Source: an uncultured Myxococcales bacterium
GTDB lineage: Bacteria > Myxococcota_A > Polyangia > Polyangiales > Polyangiaceae
DNA: 64,000 bases
NCBI GenBank assembly: GCA_937872925.1
Contig: CALMUT010000343.1
Location: 1-64,000, forward strand
Direction: 5' to 3'
The notes beneath the pieces are model-generated. The model was not told the DNA's origin. It made no database searches and saw only the letters and a program-made list of their open reading frames with translations. The position numbers and the translations under genes were made by a program. Shown here piece after piece: positions 20,241-31,718 of the stretch (position 1 is its first letter; each line of letters begins with the position of its first letter).

Positions 20241-22442
20241 ATGACTCGTCGCTTTTCACGCGCCCACTCGGCGCTCACCCTCGGACTCTTTGCTTCTTCC
20301 CTGGCCGCCAGCACGGCGGCGGCACCCCCCAAACTGCGCCACCAGGCGGACCAGCAGGGCGACGTGCTCGTGCTCGGCAGCACGCTGGCCCTGGACTGCT
20401 CGACGGCATTGCCCGCCCCTCCCAGCGGGACCACCACCGCGTGCGCCACGCAGACCCAGATCGACGATACGGCGCCGGACCTGTACTGGCGCGACAACTT
20501 GGCCAACACGACGATCACGTCGGAGCAAGCGCGCACCAGCGCCACCTTGACCTTGCCCGCCGGCGCGCAAGTTACCTACGCGCGGCTGTATTGGTCGGCG
20601 CTGAAGGTCGGCAATAGCGCGGACCAGCAAGTGACCTTCGACATGAAGGGCGGCGCGGTCCACACCGTGAATTCCGACGCCTCCTGGGTCGAGAGCTACG
20701 GCTTCGCCACTCACCCGGATTGGTACTACTATCAGTCCACCGCGGACGTGACGAACATCGTCGCCGCTTCCGGCGCCGGTGACTTCCGCGTTTCTGGCGT
20801 GACAGGCTTGCCGCTTACTGGCGTTGAAGTCGACCGCGCGTTTTCGGCGTGGACCCTGGTCGTATTCTACGAGAACAAGGGCGACGAACTGCGTAACCTG
20901 GCGCTCTTCGATGGTTTTACTTCCATCGACCCGGGCTTCGCCGGCCAAGAAAAGGCCGAAGTCACTCTGAGCGGCTTCTTGGTTCCGCCGGGTTTTTCCG
21001 CGCGCATGACCGCCTTCACCTACGAAGGAGACACCGTCTACAAGGGCGACTCCTTCACCTTCAACGGGCAGAAGCTGTCCAACGCGCAAAACCCCATCGA
21101 CAACTTTTTCAACGCCGGTCGCAGCTACCTTGGCAATCCCGTGAGCGGCGCGCTCGACGTGCCCAAGCTCAGCGGCGCCCCCGGCACCATGGGCGGCTAC
21201 GACTTAGACACCGCCGACGTGACGTCTCTGGTCAAAGCCGGCGACACCCAGGCCATCGTCGGCGCCTCCAGCGACTTGGACATCTTCTTGCTCGGCGGCT
21301 TCGTCACTTCGGTGACCAACAAAGCTCCGGACTTCCTTGGCTTCGAAAAGAACGCCACGGACTTGAACGGCGGCGCGCTGCGCCCCGGTGACGAAGTCGA
21401 GTACGTGCTTTCCGCCAAGAACGGCGGCAACGATCCGTCCGTCGGCACTGTGCTGACCGACGTGCTTGATTCAGGTCTGGACTACGTGCCCGGAAGCCTC
21501 GAGCTTGTGGCCGGTGGCAACGTTGGCATCAAGACCGACGCCATGGACGCCGACGAAGCGGAGTACGACGCCGCTACCCGCACCATTCGTGTGCGCGTGG
21601 GCAGCGGCGCCAGCGGAACCAGCGGCGGCAAGGTCGCCGTGGGCGAGACCGTCACCGTGCGTTTCCGCGTGAAGGTGGCCGCGCAGACCGGAAGCATCCC
21701 GAATCAGGGCGAAATCAAGGGCAGCGGCGAGAGCGGCAGCCCGGAGAAGTCTTGGTTCTCTGATGCCGATCCGCTCACACCGGGCGCTCAGCCCACGATC
21801 ATCACCATCGAAGAGTGCAATACCAACGCGGATTGCCCGGCAAACAAGCCTTTCTGCGACACCACGACCAAGACGTGTCAGCCCTGCAGCGACGACTCGC
21901 ATTGCACGGATCCGAATGCGCCGGCGTGTCAGCCCGACGGCAGCTGCGGCGAGTGCTCCAGCACCAACTCCGTGATGTGCTCCGGCGCGAAGCCCGTCTG
22001 CAACACCATCAAGGGCCAGTGCGCGCCCTGCAACCCCGGCGCTCCGGATCAGTGCATTAGTGATCCCGGTGGACCCGTGTGCAAGGTGGACCCGAACAAC
22101 GACTCCTTCTGCGGCTGTGACAAAGATCCCGACTGCGGCAACCCCACCAGCGGCAAGGTCTGCAACGTGGGCGTGACGGATATGTGCATGGACGGCTGCC
22201 GGGGCAAGGACGGCAACGGCTGCCCGACCGGCTACCAATGCACCAGTACCGACGCGACGATTGGCCAGTGTGTTCCCGAGACGGGCAACAACGGCGATGG
22301 CAACGTCGACTCCGGCGATGACGGCAGCTGCGGTTGCCGCACTCCCGGATCCGACAACAGCACGCCCGTCGGCGGCAGCCTCGCGCTGTTGTTCGGCGCG
22401 GGTGTCCTGGTGGCGCGCCGCCGTCGTCAGCGCGGTCGCTAG
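20241..22442 (+). CDS. Surface protein with MYXO-CTERM-type sorting signal and Cys-rich repeats
   Basis: The 733-residue product has a Sec signal peptide (cleavage likely after STAAA), then a large beta-rich region (about 35-360). A DUF11/adhesin-like segment (VEYVLSAKNGGNDPSVGTVL, ~380-520) follows, with a Cys-rich region (NADCPANKPFCDTTTKTCQP and similar, ~525-690). The C-terminus has the MYXO-CTERM layout: a CGC motif (GSCGCRTPG), a hydrophobic helix (GSLALLFGAGVLVA) and a terminal Arg cluster. In Myxococcota this tripartite tail is known to mark proteins for processing and surface attachment. The start is ATG 20241, with AAGGAG six bases upstream. A strong hairpin follows the stop. The repeat layout suggests an adhesin or appendage protein; that is inference. 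Confidence 0.9.
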   Translation: MTRRFSRAHSALTLGLFASSLAASTAAAPPKLRHQADQQGDVLVLGSTLALDCSTALPAPPSGTTTACATQTQIDDTAPDLYWRDNLANTTITSEQARTSATLTLPAGAQVTYARLYWSALKVGNSADQQVTFDMKGGAVHTVNSDASWVESYGFATHPDWYYYQSTADVTNIVAASGAGDFRVSGVTGLPLTGVEVDRAFSAWTLVVFYENKGDELRNLALFDGFTSIDPGFAGQEKAEVTLSGFLVPPGFSARMTAFTYEGDTVYKGDSFTFNGQKLSNAQNPIDNFFNAGRSYLGNPVSGALDVPKLSGAPGTMGGYDLDTADVTSLVKAGDTQAIVGASSDLDIFLLGGFVTSVTNKAPDFLGFEKNATDLNGGALRPGDEVEYVLSAKNGGNDPSVGTVLTDVLDSGLDYVPGSLELVAGGNVGIKTDAMDADEAEYDAATRTIRVRVGSGASGTSGGKVAVGETVTVRFRVKVAAQTGSIPNQGEIKGSGESGSPEKSWFSDADPLTPGAQPTIITIEECNTNADCPANKPFCDTTTKTCQPCSDDSHCTDPNAPACQPDGSCGECSSTNSVMCSGAKPVCNTIKGQCAPCNPGAPDQCISDPGGPVCKVDPNNDSFCGCDKDPDCGNPTSGKVCNVGVTDMCMDGCRGKDGNGCPTGYQCTSTDATIGQCVPETGNNGDGNVDSGDDGSCGCRTPGSDNSTPVGGSLALLFGAGVLVARRRRQRGR

Positions 22443-22461
22443 TTCAGGGCGCGAACTCGAA

Positions 22462-22484
22462 CGCCGCGGCGCTCTGCCGCGGCG
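22462..22484 (+). terminator. Strong GC hairpin after the MYXO-CTERM gene
   Basis: A perfect 9-bp stem (CGCCGCGGC / GCCGCGGCG) encloses the loop GCTCT, starting 20 bases after the stop. No T tract follows, so it is not a textbook intrinsic terminator; it could stabilise the mRNA 3' end or act with Rho. Confidence 0.5.
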
Positions 22485-22521
22485 GATCGCACCGGGTGCA
22501 GCCCAGTCGGACTTCGAGTTC

Positions 22522-23220
22522 GTGTATCGGGTGCAGACGGGCGTCGCGCACGAAGTGCAACGTGTCGTTATCAACGCTGCTCCCGGAAGCGGCTCCGGTC
22601 CCAAATTCAAGTCCGTCCCCGTCACCAACCCCCTGGGCGCCGAAGTCAGCGCGTTTGGGCAGGTGGTCACGACCGCTCAGTTGCGTGCGTTCGTCGGCCA
22701 AGTGCCGAGCAAGAACGCCATTGTGCTCAACGTCGGCGAAAACAGCACGGACGCGCTTGGTGCGCAGTCCGAAGTGATGCTTCCGAACGCGCCCTGGGCT
22801 GCAGCGACGGCCTGGGGCAACCAGGTTGCGGCGCTGGTTCCCACCGCAGGCGGAGGCAGCTTCACGGTCGCCCGTCTCGAGAACGGAACCACGACCACAA
22901 CCACCATTGGCGACGTCGGTCCGACTTCGATTCAAGGCGCAGCGCTTGTCGCGCTTCACGACAGCCTCGTCGCCGTGCTGGGCACGCCGGGCGCGATCAC
23001 CCTGCAGCGGTTCCCCGGTGCGGGCTCCACGGTTTCGAAGAGCGCTGCGTCGGTCGAGAAAATGACTGTGGACACGACCTTGCTTCAGGGATTCGACGGC
23101 GTCCACGTGGCTGCGGCCGCGGCGCGCACGCGCATTGCGGTGGTGTGGACACGTTCCAGCCAACTGCAAAGCGGCCAGCCTGTCGGTGGCTGGGCCATCT
23201 TGCAGTGCGCGCCGGGCTAG
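22522..23220 (+). CDS. Hypothetical protein, probably 5'-truncated
   Basis: A frame with clear high-G/C codon bias covers about 232 codons and ends at TAG 23220. It is beta-rich with Gly/Thr/Val repeats (VARLENGTTTTTTIGDVG, LVALHDSLVAVLGTPGAI) and closes with RIAVVWTRSSQLQSG and WAILQCAPG, like the last blades of a secreted beta-propeller. It has no convincing start: the frame stays open back into the MYXO-CTERM gene, the coding bias fades upstream of about 22500, no signal peptide is present, and GTG 22522 or 22531 lacks a ribosome site. I read it as the 3' part of a gene that lost its 5' end, or a remnant joined to the previous gene by deletion. Confidence 0.45.
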   Translation: MYRVQTGVAHEVQRVVINAAPGSGSGPKFKSVPVTNPLGAEVSAFGQVVTTAQLRAFVGQVPSKNAIVLNVGENSTDALGAQSEVMLPNAPWAAATAWGNQVAALVPTAGGGSFTVARLENGTTTTTTIGDVGPTSIQGAALVALHDSLVAVLGTPGAITLQRFPGAGSTVSKSAASVEKMTVDTTLLQGFDGVHVAAAAARTRIAVVWTRSSQLQSGQPVGGWAILQCAPG

Positions 23221-23223
23221 GTG

Positions 23224-23511
23224 CTACGCACGCTGGCGTGCTCGGCGAGCGTCTGCTCTCGCCACAACTCGGAGCTGTCCCGGACCTGTAGTTCGGTCTG
23301 CGCCAAGCACGCGCTCGATCGCCTCGCATGTGTCCATATGTGGCGGCATGCCGACCCAGCCAATGCTCAGGGGTTGCATGATGGCAGCGGACGAACCCGG
23401 GGCCATCCGGCGCGACACCGCCTCCAACGCGGCGCGAGTGCGCCGCTGCACGCCTTTCCAAATCGGCTGCGACATGGCCGCGCGGATCGCTGGTTCTTCC
23501 CTCGCCGCCAT
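23224..23511 (-). CDS. Small protein downstream of fumarase, likely frameshifted
   Basis: From ATG 23511, 12 bases after the fumarase stop, the frame encodes MAAREEPAIRAAMSQPIWKG and continues with good codon bias to about MPPHMDTCEAIERV. The last ~25 codons of this frame (to 23224) lose the G/C third-position bias. The next frame from about 23290 down to a TAG at 23217 has excellent bias and reads ACLAQTELQVRDSSELWREQ. One single-base shift would join the two into a protein of about 98 residues. Either the gene is broken or the sequence has a one-base error. It is probably co-transcribed with fumarase. No family is recognised. Confidence 0.5.
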   Translation of the reverse strand: MAAREEPAIRAAMSQPIWKGVQRRTRAALEAVSRRMAPGSSAAIMQPLSIGWVGMPPHMDTCEAIERVLGADRTTGPGQLRVVARADARRARQRA

Positions 23512-23522
23512 GAGCGTCGCAC

Positions 23523-25163
<1,641 letters not shown>

Positions 25164-25217
25164 CGGTATCGTGTCCTTGGGTGCGTCCTGGGGCCGGAGC
25201 ATGCCACAATCCGCCGC

Positions 25218-26321
25218 GTGCGTTTCTTTGCTACGGCTCCCAAGGGAACCGAGACGGTTCTATTCGAGGAGCTGAGCGAGCTCTCTACTCCGCGCGCCCG
25301 CCAGCGCCCGGGCGGCGTCGAATTTGCGGGGCGGTTCATCGACGCGTACCGGGTGTGTTTGCACAGCCGCGTTGCTGGGCGAGTTCTGTGGACCCTTGAG
25401 GAATTTGGCGTGCGCGGGGAAAAGGACCTGTACGCCGCGGTGCGCGAGATCGGCTGGGAAGAGCACATCGACGCAGCGCGCACTGTGGCGGTGCGTGCGG
25501 TGGGGGCCGCAGAGGGACTGAGCCACACGAACTTCGTCGCGCAACGCACAAAGGACGCCATCGTGGATCGCCTGCGTGATGTCATTGGCGAACGTCCGAA
25601 TGTGGACCGAGAAGATCCGGACGTGTCCGTGTTTGTACGTCTGCACCGCGGCCGCGCCACCGTAGCGCTCGATCTTGCGGGGCAGTCGCTGCACAAGCGG
25701 GGGCTGCGCGCTGCGACGGGGCCCGCGCCACTGAAAGAGAACGTAGCGGCTGCCGTCGTGCGCCTGAGTGGCTGGGACAAGAAGAGCCCCTTCCTAGACG
25801 TGTTGTGTGGCTCGGGCACGCTGTGTATCGAGGCCGATCACATCGCCCGAGACGTGGCGCCGGGGCTGTTTCGCGAACAATACGGATTCCAGCGCTGGCT
25901 CTCCTACGAAAAGCGTCTGCTCAAAGACTTCACGCGCTTGAGAAAGCAGGCGCGGGCACGGGTAAAGAGCGAGGGGCCGGAAGTGCGCGGTTCCGACTTG
26001 GATCCGTCGGTGGTGGCGGCGGCCCGGGAGTACGCGGCAGCGGCGGAGTCGAAGGCAAGCTTCGACGTCATGGACGCGGCTGATCTGAAGAGCACGCTGC
26101 CAGCCGGCACCGTCTGCAGCAACACTCCCTACGGCGAGCGCCTCGCTGCGGATCCGGAGCTATTCCGTCGCCTCGAAGCCGCACTGACCTCGCTGGCGCC
26201 GGGACACCGCGTTGCGATGTTGCTCGGCCCCGAAACAGAGCTGCGGGTGCCGCCCTTCGCCACGCGCCACGAGATCTACAACGGCGCCCTGGAATGCCGC
26301 TTGGCGCGCTGGGTCACTTAG
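25218..26321 (+). CDS. THUMP-domain class I rRNA methyltransferase, RlmL-like
   Basis: The 367-residue product resembles the N-terminal methyltransferase half of E. coli RlmL, which methylates N2 of G2445 in 23S rRNA. It opens with the family start [18 protein letters not shown], has a THUMP RNA-binding domain (~55-150), an SAM-binding motif ([20 protein letters not shown], ~195), and the catalytic motif SNTPYGERL, with Thr where most relatives have Pro (NPPYGER). The RlmK half present in E. coli is absent, as in many bacteria. GTG 25218 was chosen because it directly precedes the conserved N-terminus. It converges on the DsbA-like gene with an 8-base overlap. Confidence 0.88.
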   Translation: MRFFATAPKGTETVLFEELSELSTPRARQRPGGVEFAGRFIDAYRVCLHSRVAGRVLWTLEEFGVRGEKDLYAAVREIGWEEHIDAARTVAVRAVGAAEGLSHTNFVAQRTKDAIVDRLRDVIGERPNVDREDPDVSVFVRLHRGRATVALDLAGQSLHKRGLRAATGPAPLKENVAAAVVRLSGWDKKSPFLDVLCGSGTLCIEADHIARDVAPGLFREQYGFQRWLSYEKRLLKDFTRLRKQARARVKSEGPEVRGSDLDPSVVAAAREYAAAAESKASFDVMDAADLKSTLPAGTVCSNTPYGERLAADPELFRRLEAALTSLAPGHRVAMLLGPETELRVPPFATRHEIYNGALECRLARWVT

Positions 26322-26967
26322 CGCCGCGCCGCCTCACGGCGCCCGCTGGCGGCGCGGGCGTGCGCAACAGCGGCGCAGGGGGATCACGACCTTCTACGGC
26401 CCGCTTCACGTACGCCAACTGATCACTGCCCCAGAACAGTTCTTCGTTCACGACGAAGGTGGGCACGCCAAAGACACCCTGGGCGATGGCGGCGTCAGTT
26501 TCCGCGCGCAAAGCCGTCTTCACTGCGTCTTCGGCGGTGCGCGCGGCGAGCGCTTGCCCGTCCAGCCCGGCTTCTTCGAGCACGCGCGCCACGGCTTCGA
26601 CACTGTCGACGGGTGCGGCGCGCATCCACGTTGCAGAAAACAGCGCGTCGATCACCGCCAGTTGCGCGTCTCCGGCAACCGTGGCCAAGCTGACTCGCAG
26701 CGCGGCCAACGGATTGAAGGGATGCACTACAGGTGGTCGTACCGCCACACCGGCATCGATGGCGCGTCGGGTCACGTCCCGAAACACGAAGCGTCGTTTA
26801 CTTTCGATCTCGGCGGGGCCCAGCTGCCCGTGATGATCCAACAGGCCGGCAAAGAGCACCGGTCTGGGCCGGAGGGTAAAACCGGGATCGTGTCGCCGTA
26901 GCTCGATCCACGCCAAGTAGGCGTAGGGTGAGAGGTAGTCGAAATAGAAGTCCACGCCGTCTGTCAT
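26314..26967 (-). CDS. DsbA-family protein, 2-hydroxychromene-2-carboxylate isomerase-like
   Basis: The 217-residue product has the thioredoxin-like kappa-GST fold of HCCA isomerases and related DsbA-like proteins. The N-terminal strand and active site are DFYFDYLSPYAYLAW, where the Ser of SPY replaces the redox CxxC. The middle has the helical insertion (RRAIDAGVAVRPPVVHPFNP), and the cis-Pro segment is GVFGVPTFVVNEELFWGSDQ. Family members use glutathione in aromatic-compound breakdown; no such pathway is seen nearby, so the substrate is open. ATG 26967 gives the normal family start; ATG 26988 would add seven residues. The gene is divergent from the amine oxidase. Confidence 0.88.
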   Translation of the reverse strand: MTDGVDFYFDYLSPYAYLAWIELRRHDPGFTLRPRPVLFAGLLDHHGQLGPAEIESKRRFVFRDVTRRAIDAGVAVRPPVVHPFNPLAALRVSLATVAGDAQLAVIDALFSATWMRAAPVDSVEAVARVLEEAGLDGQALAARTAEDAVKTALRAETDAAIAQGVFGVPTFVVNEELFWGSDQLAYVKRAVEGRDPPAPLLRTPAPPAGAVRRRGAK

Positions 26968-27044
26968 GCTTGGTTCGTGCCGCGGCATCCCTGAGTTGTA
27001 AAGAGCGCGGGCGAGCTCGGGATCCGTGGCACACTCGCGCCGCA

Positions 27045-28394
27045 ATGGAGTCTCAGGTGGATGTGGTGGTGATCGGCGCGGGACTCTCGGGCATTGCTGC
27101 CGCAACGCGGCTCAAGCAGGCCGGGCTTTCCGTTGCCGTGCTCGAAGCGCGGGATCGCGTCGGAGGGCGCCTCTTCTCGCGCGCTGTGGGCAACGGCGTA
27201 TTCGATCTTGGCGGTCAGTGGATCGGCCCCGGGCAGCGCAGAATCGCCCAGTGGGTCAGCGACCTTTCGCTGCAAACCTTTCCCACCTACGACGGCGGCA
27301 AGAAGCTCGTGAGCGTACGGGGCGCGCTGCGCACCTACTCAGGCACGATTCCCAAGCTCGGCCCCTTGGAACTGCTCGAGTTGCACCGTGCGCTCTCTCG
27401 CGTGGAGCGCATGCACAAGAAACTCAGTGCGCGCACGCCGTGGAAACACCCGGACGCCACGGCGCTGGACGCGCAGACCGTCGAAGCCGTGATGGGGCCG
27501 TCCCTGACCAGGCCCGGCGCGCGCGCGGCCTTTGACGCCGCGGTGCGCACGGTCTTCGGCGCCGAAGCTCGGGAGCTGTCCATGCTGCATTTCCTGGCCT
27601 ACCTCAGCGGCGGCGGCGGCTTGATGAACCTGGTCAGCGTGGCGGGCGGCGCGCAGCAAGACCGTATTGTTGGCGGGGCACAGCAGCTGGCGGCACTGGC
27701 GGCGGATCGTTTGAGCGGTGCGGTGCTGCTTGAGGCTCCCGTGCGTCGGGTGGTGGAGCGGAAGGCGCGGCTTTGCGTCGTGCACGACAAGGGCGAGGTG
27801 GGCGCGCGCTACGTCATCGTGGCCGTGCCTCCACAACTCGCGATGCGCATCGTCTTCGATCCGCCGCTGCCAGCGGCGAAGCGCCACGTGCTGGAAGGCG
27901 CGGCCATGGGCGCCACGATAAAAGTGCTGGTCACGTACGCGAGACCGTTTTGGCGCGCACGCGGACTGTCCGGCGAAGCGGTTTCGGACGCGCCGCCCTT
28001 CGCCGTGGTCTTCGACAACGCCGACGGCGATCGCCAAGCGGCGCTGCTCGGTTTTGTCGTGGGGCAACCGGCACGGGAGTTTTCCGCGCTCCCGCCGTCG
28101 CGTCGCCGCACCGTTGCGGTCGCTGAGCTGTGCCGACTTTACGGCTCCGACGCCGCGGACGTCCAAGACTACGTCGAGCACGATTGGTCCGAGCAGCCCT
28201 GGACGCTGGGTTGCCCAGTGGCTTCGCCGCGGCCGGGCGTGCTGTCCCTGAATGGCTCGGCGCTTCGAAGTCGTTGTGGACGCATTGGCTTCGCGGGCAC
28301 GGAGACGGCACGGGAGTATTGCGGCTACATGGAAGGTGCGCTGGAGGCAGCGGAGCGCGCCGCCGCGGAGGCCCTCGCGTTTCTCAAAGCTTGA
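27045..28394 (+). CDS. FAD-dependent flavin amine oxidase
   Basis: The 449-residue product starts (ATG 27045) directly on the dinucleotide-binding motif VVVIGAGLSGIAAATRLKQA, followed by LEARDRVGGRLFSR and the GGQWIG motif of monoamine-oxidase-type enzymes. A central substrate domain (~150-310) and the C-terminal FAD-binding part are in place (GRIGFAGTETAREYCGYMEG). These enzymes oxidise amines to imines with release of H2O2. No signal peptide is seen. It is plus-strand and followed after 31 bases by the radical SAM gene, so co-transcription is possible. The amine substrate cannot be predicted. Confidence 0.92.
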   Translation: MESQVDVVVIGAGLSGIAAATRLKQAGLSVAVLEARDRVGGRLFSRAVGNGVFDLGGQWIGPGQRRIAQWVSDLSLQTFPTYDGGKKLVSVRGALRTYSGTIPKLGPLELLELHRALSRVERMHKKLSARTPWKHPDATALDAQTVEAVMGPSLTRPGARAAFDAAVRTVFGAEARELSMLHFLAYLSGGGGLMNLVSVAGGAQQDRIVGGAQQLAALAADRLSGAVLLEAPVRRVVERKARLCVVHDKGEVGARYVIVAVPPQLAMRIVFDPPLPAAKRHVLEGAAMGATIKVLVTYARPFWRARGLSGEAVSDAPPFAVVFDNADGDRQAALLGFVVGQPAREFSALPPSRRRTVAVAELCRLYGSDAADVQDYVEHDWSEQPWTLGCPVASPRPGVLSLNGSALRSRCGRIGFAGTETAREYCGYMEGALEAAERAAAEALAFLKA

Positions 28395-28425
28395 GATCTG
28401 AGCGTGCGTTCAGTATATCGAGGGG

Positions 28426-29466
28426 GTGCGGCAGATCCCCATCGAAAACCCGCTGCAGCGCTTCCGCGGGGAGCACGTCGAGTATTTCGGCACGCCGCCC
28501 GTGGCAAATCTCGTGGTCTACGAGGATCACAGCGAGAGCGTGCTCAGTGAAAACAAGAGTCCGGATCTCTCCTTTCGCTACAGCCTGAATCCCTATCGCG
28601 GCTGCGCGCACGGCTGTGCTTACTGCTACGCCCGCCCCAGTCACGAGTACTGGGGATTCGGCATCGGCACGGACTTCGAGCGCAAGCTAATGGTCAAGCC
28701 CCGCGCGCCGGAGCTCTTGCGGGCCGCTTTCGAGAAGAAGTCCTGGCAGGGTGAGGTGGTGGTGCTCAGCGGCAATACCGACTGCTACCAGCCTCTTGAA
28801 TTGAAGTGGCAACTCACGCGGCGCTGCCTTGAGGTTTTTTTGGATTACACGAATCCGGTCGGCATCATTACGAAGAGTGCGTTGATCGAACGCGATATGG
28901 ATCTGCTCCAAGAGCTCAACGATAAGGCGCAACTCTGGGTCGCAGTCAGCATTCCGTTTTGGGACGCGGACGTCGCGCGGGGCATGGAGCCCTACGTGCC
29001 GACGCCGCAGCGCCGCATCGAAACGATCCGACGACTGGCGCGGCGGGGCATCGGAGTCACGGTGATGGTGGCGCCAGTGATCCCTGGGCTGTCGGATCGA
29101 GACATGCCCAAAGTGCTCGAACGCGCTGCCGATGCCGGCGCGCGCCGAGCCAGCTACACCATGCTGCGCCTGCCTCGGGGCGTGCAACAGGTCTTCGAAG
29201 AGCGCTTGACGCGGCACTTGCCGCTGGCAAAGGACAAAGTCCTGGCGCGCACCCGGGAGGTGCGCGGCGGCGCGCTCCACGACGGCGCATTCTTTTCGCG
29301 CATGCGGGGGCAGGGGCACTACGCCAAGACGGTGCGAGGGCTGTTCGAAAAGTCCGCAGCACGGCTCGGCCTCCTGCCCGAGGAGCCAAAGCAGTGCGCC
29401 GTCTCGACCTTCCGGCGACCCACGGACGCCGGCGGGCAGCTGCGGCTGTTTGCACAATGCGTCTAG
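28426..29466 (+). CDS. Radical SAM protein, PA0069/SplB-like
   Basis: The 346-residue product matches the PA0069 family of radical SAM proteins distantly related to spore photoproduct lyase. The [4Fe-4S]/SAM motif is CAHGCAYCYARPSHEYW (CxxxCxxC) at about residues 62-78, preceded by the family signature SLNPYRGC. SGNTDCYQPLELKWQLTRR and SIPFWDADVARGMEPYVPTP are further conserved blocks. A third Cys-containing stretch near the C-terminus (EEPKQCAVSTFRRP) is common in the family. The reaction is not known. The GTG start at 28426 matches the usual N-terminus. It lies between the amine oxidase and atpD. Confidence 0.9.
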   Translation: MRQIPIENPLQRFRGEHVEYFGTPPVANLVVYEDHSESVLSENKSPDLSFRYSLNPYRGCAHGCAYCYARPSHEYWGFGIGTDFERKLMVKPRAPELLRAAFEKKSWQGEVVVLSGNTDCYQPLELKWQLTRRCLEVFLDYTNPVGIITKSALIERDMDLLQELNDKAQLWVAVSIPFWDADVARGMEPYVPTPQRRIETIRRLARRGIGVTVMVAPVIPGLSDRDMPKVLERAADAGARRASYTMLRLPRGVQQVFEERLTRHLPLAKDKVLARTREVRGGALHDGAFFSRMRGQGHYAKTVRGLFEKSAARLGLLPEEPKQCAVSTFRRPTDAGGQLRLFAQCV

Positions 29467-29483
29467 CGCCGGGGGTGAGGTGC

Positions 29484-29500
29484 GGAGCCGACGAGGCTCC
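29484..29500 (+). terminator. Short GC hairpin between the radical SAM gene and atpD
   Basis: A 6-bp stem (GGAGCC / GGCTCC) with a 5-base loop starts 17 bases after the radical SAM stop. The downstream sequence is only mildly T-containing, so it is a possible weak terminator. The rest of 29501-29692 shows no gene I can support. Confidence 0.35.
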
Positions 29501-29578
29501 CCTCGGTTCTATGAAACCGGCCCGGGAAGGTGAAAGCGCGGAAAGCGGCGCCGGATCGTCCCCCGCAAGCGTCGCTAA

Positions 29579-31147
<1,569 letters not shown>

Positions 31148-31154
31148 GGCAACC

Positions 31155-31718
31155 ATGGGCGCACCAGACATTTTGCTAGAAATCGTCACACCCGAAGGTG
31201 TGGCCCTGACCGAGCACGTGCACGACCTGACCGCACCGAGCGTAAACGGTGAGTTCGGCGTGCTGCCTGGACATCGTCCGCTGCTCGCGGCGCTGAAGAC
31301 TGGCATCGTCTCGTACCACCTGACGGCTGGAGAAGAATCCCGGGTAGCCGTGGGGCAGGGCTTCGTGGAGATCATGAACAACCACGCCGTGCTGCTCACG
31401 GATCGCTTCATCAAGAAAGCGGATGTGGACCCAGTACGTGCGCGCTTGGATCTGAAGGAAGCCGACGAAGAGCTCGACAAATTCGACGGCGAGCCTGACA
31501 GCATTGAGTTTGCGGAGCTGGTTGCTCGGGAAGTGTGGGCCGCGACTCAGCTGGAGCTCTACGGCGATCCGCCACCAGCCACGGTGCGCAGCACCGAGCT
31601 GGGATTGGCTCCCAGCGAAAGCTTCGTGGAAGAAGGGCCGCATCTGTCCGAGGCCATCGTTGACGAGGAATCCGAAGCCGACGACCGCCGGGCCGAGCGC
31701 GAAGCCAAAGACAAGTGA
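31155..31718 (+). CDS. atpC: F1 ATP synthase subunit epsilon, with long C-terminal extension
   Basis: Epsilon belongs to the rotor stalk and can inhibit ATP hydrolysis. Residues 1-90 form the standard beta sandwich (ILLEIVTPEGVALTEHVHDL, GEFGVLPGHRPLLAALKTGI). At 187 residues the product is about 50 longer than usual. The helical C-terminal domain is altered (DPVRARLDLKEADEELDKFD), and an acidic tail follows (SEAIVDEESEADDRRAEREA). The change could affect how epsilon inhibits the enzyme, but that is inference. It follows atpD by 7 bases and overlaps the next lipoprotein gene by 4 bases (GTGA). Confidence 0.92.
   Translation: MGAPDILLEIVTPEGVALTEHVHDLTAPSVNGEFGVLPGHRPLLAALKTGIVSYHLTAGEESRVAVGQGFVEIMNNHAVLLTDRFIKKADVDPVRARLDLKEADEELDKFDGEPDSIEFAELVAREVWAATQLELYGDPPPATVRSTELGLAPSESFVEEGPHLSEAIVDEESEADDRRAEREAKDK

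Noticed and set aside
26314-26321. Possible gene fusion or error at the overlap of the methyltransferase and DsbA-like genes
   Set aside because: The 8-base tail-to-tail overlap leaves both proteins with normal C-termini.
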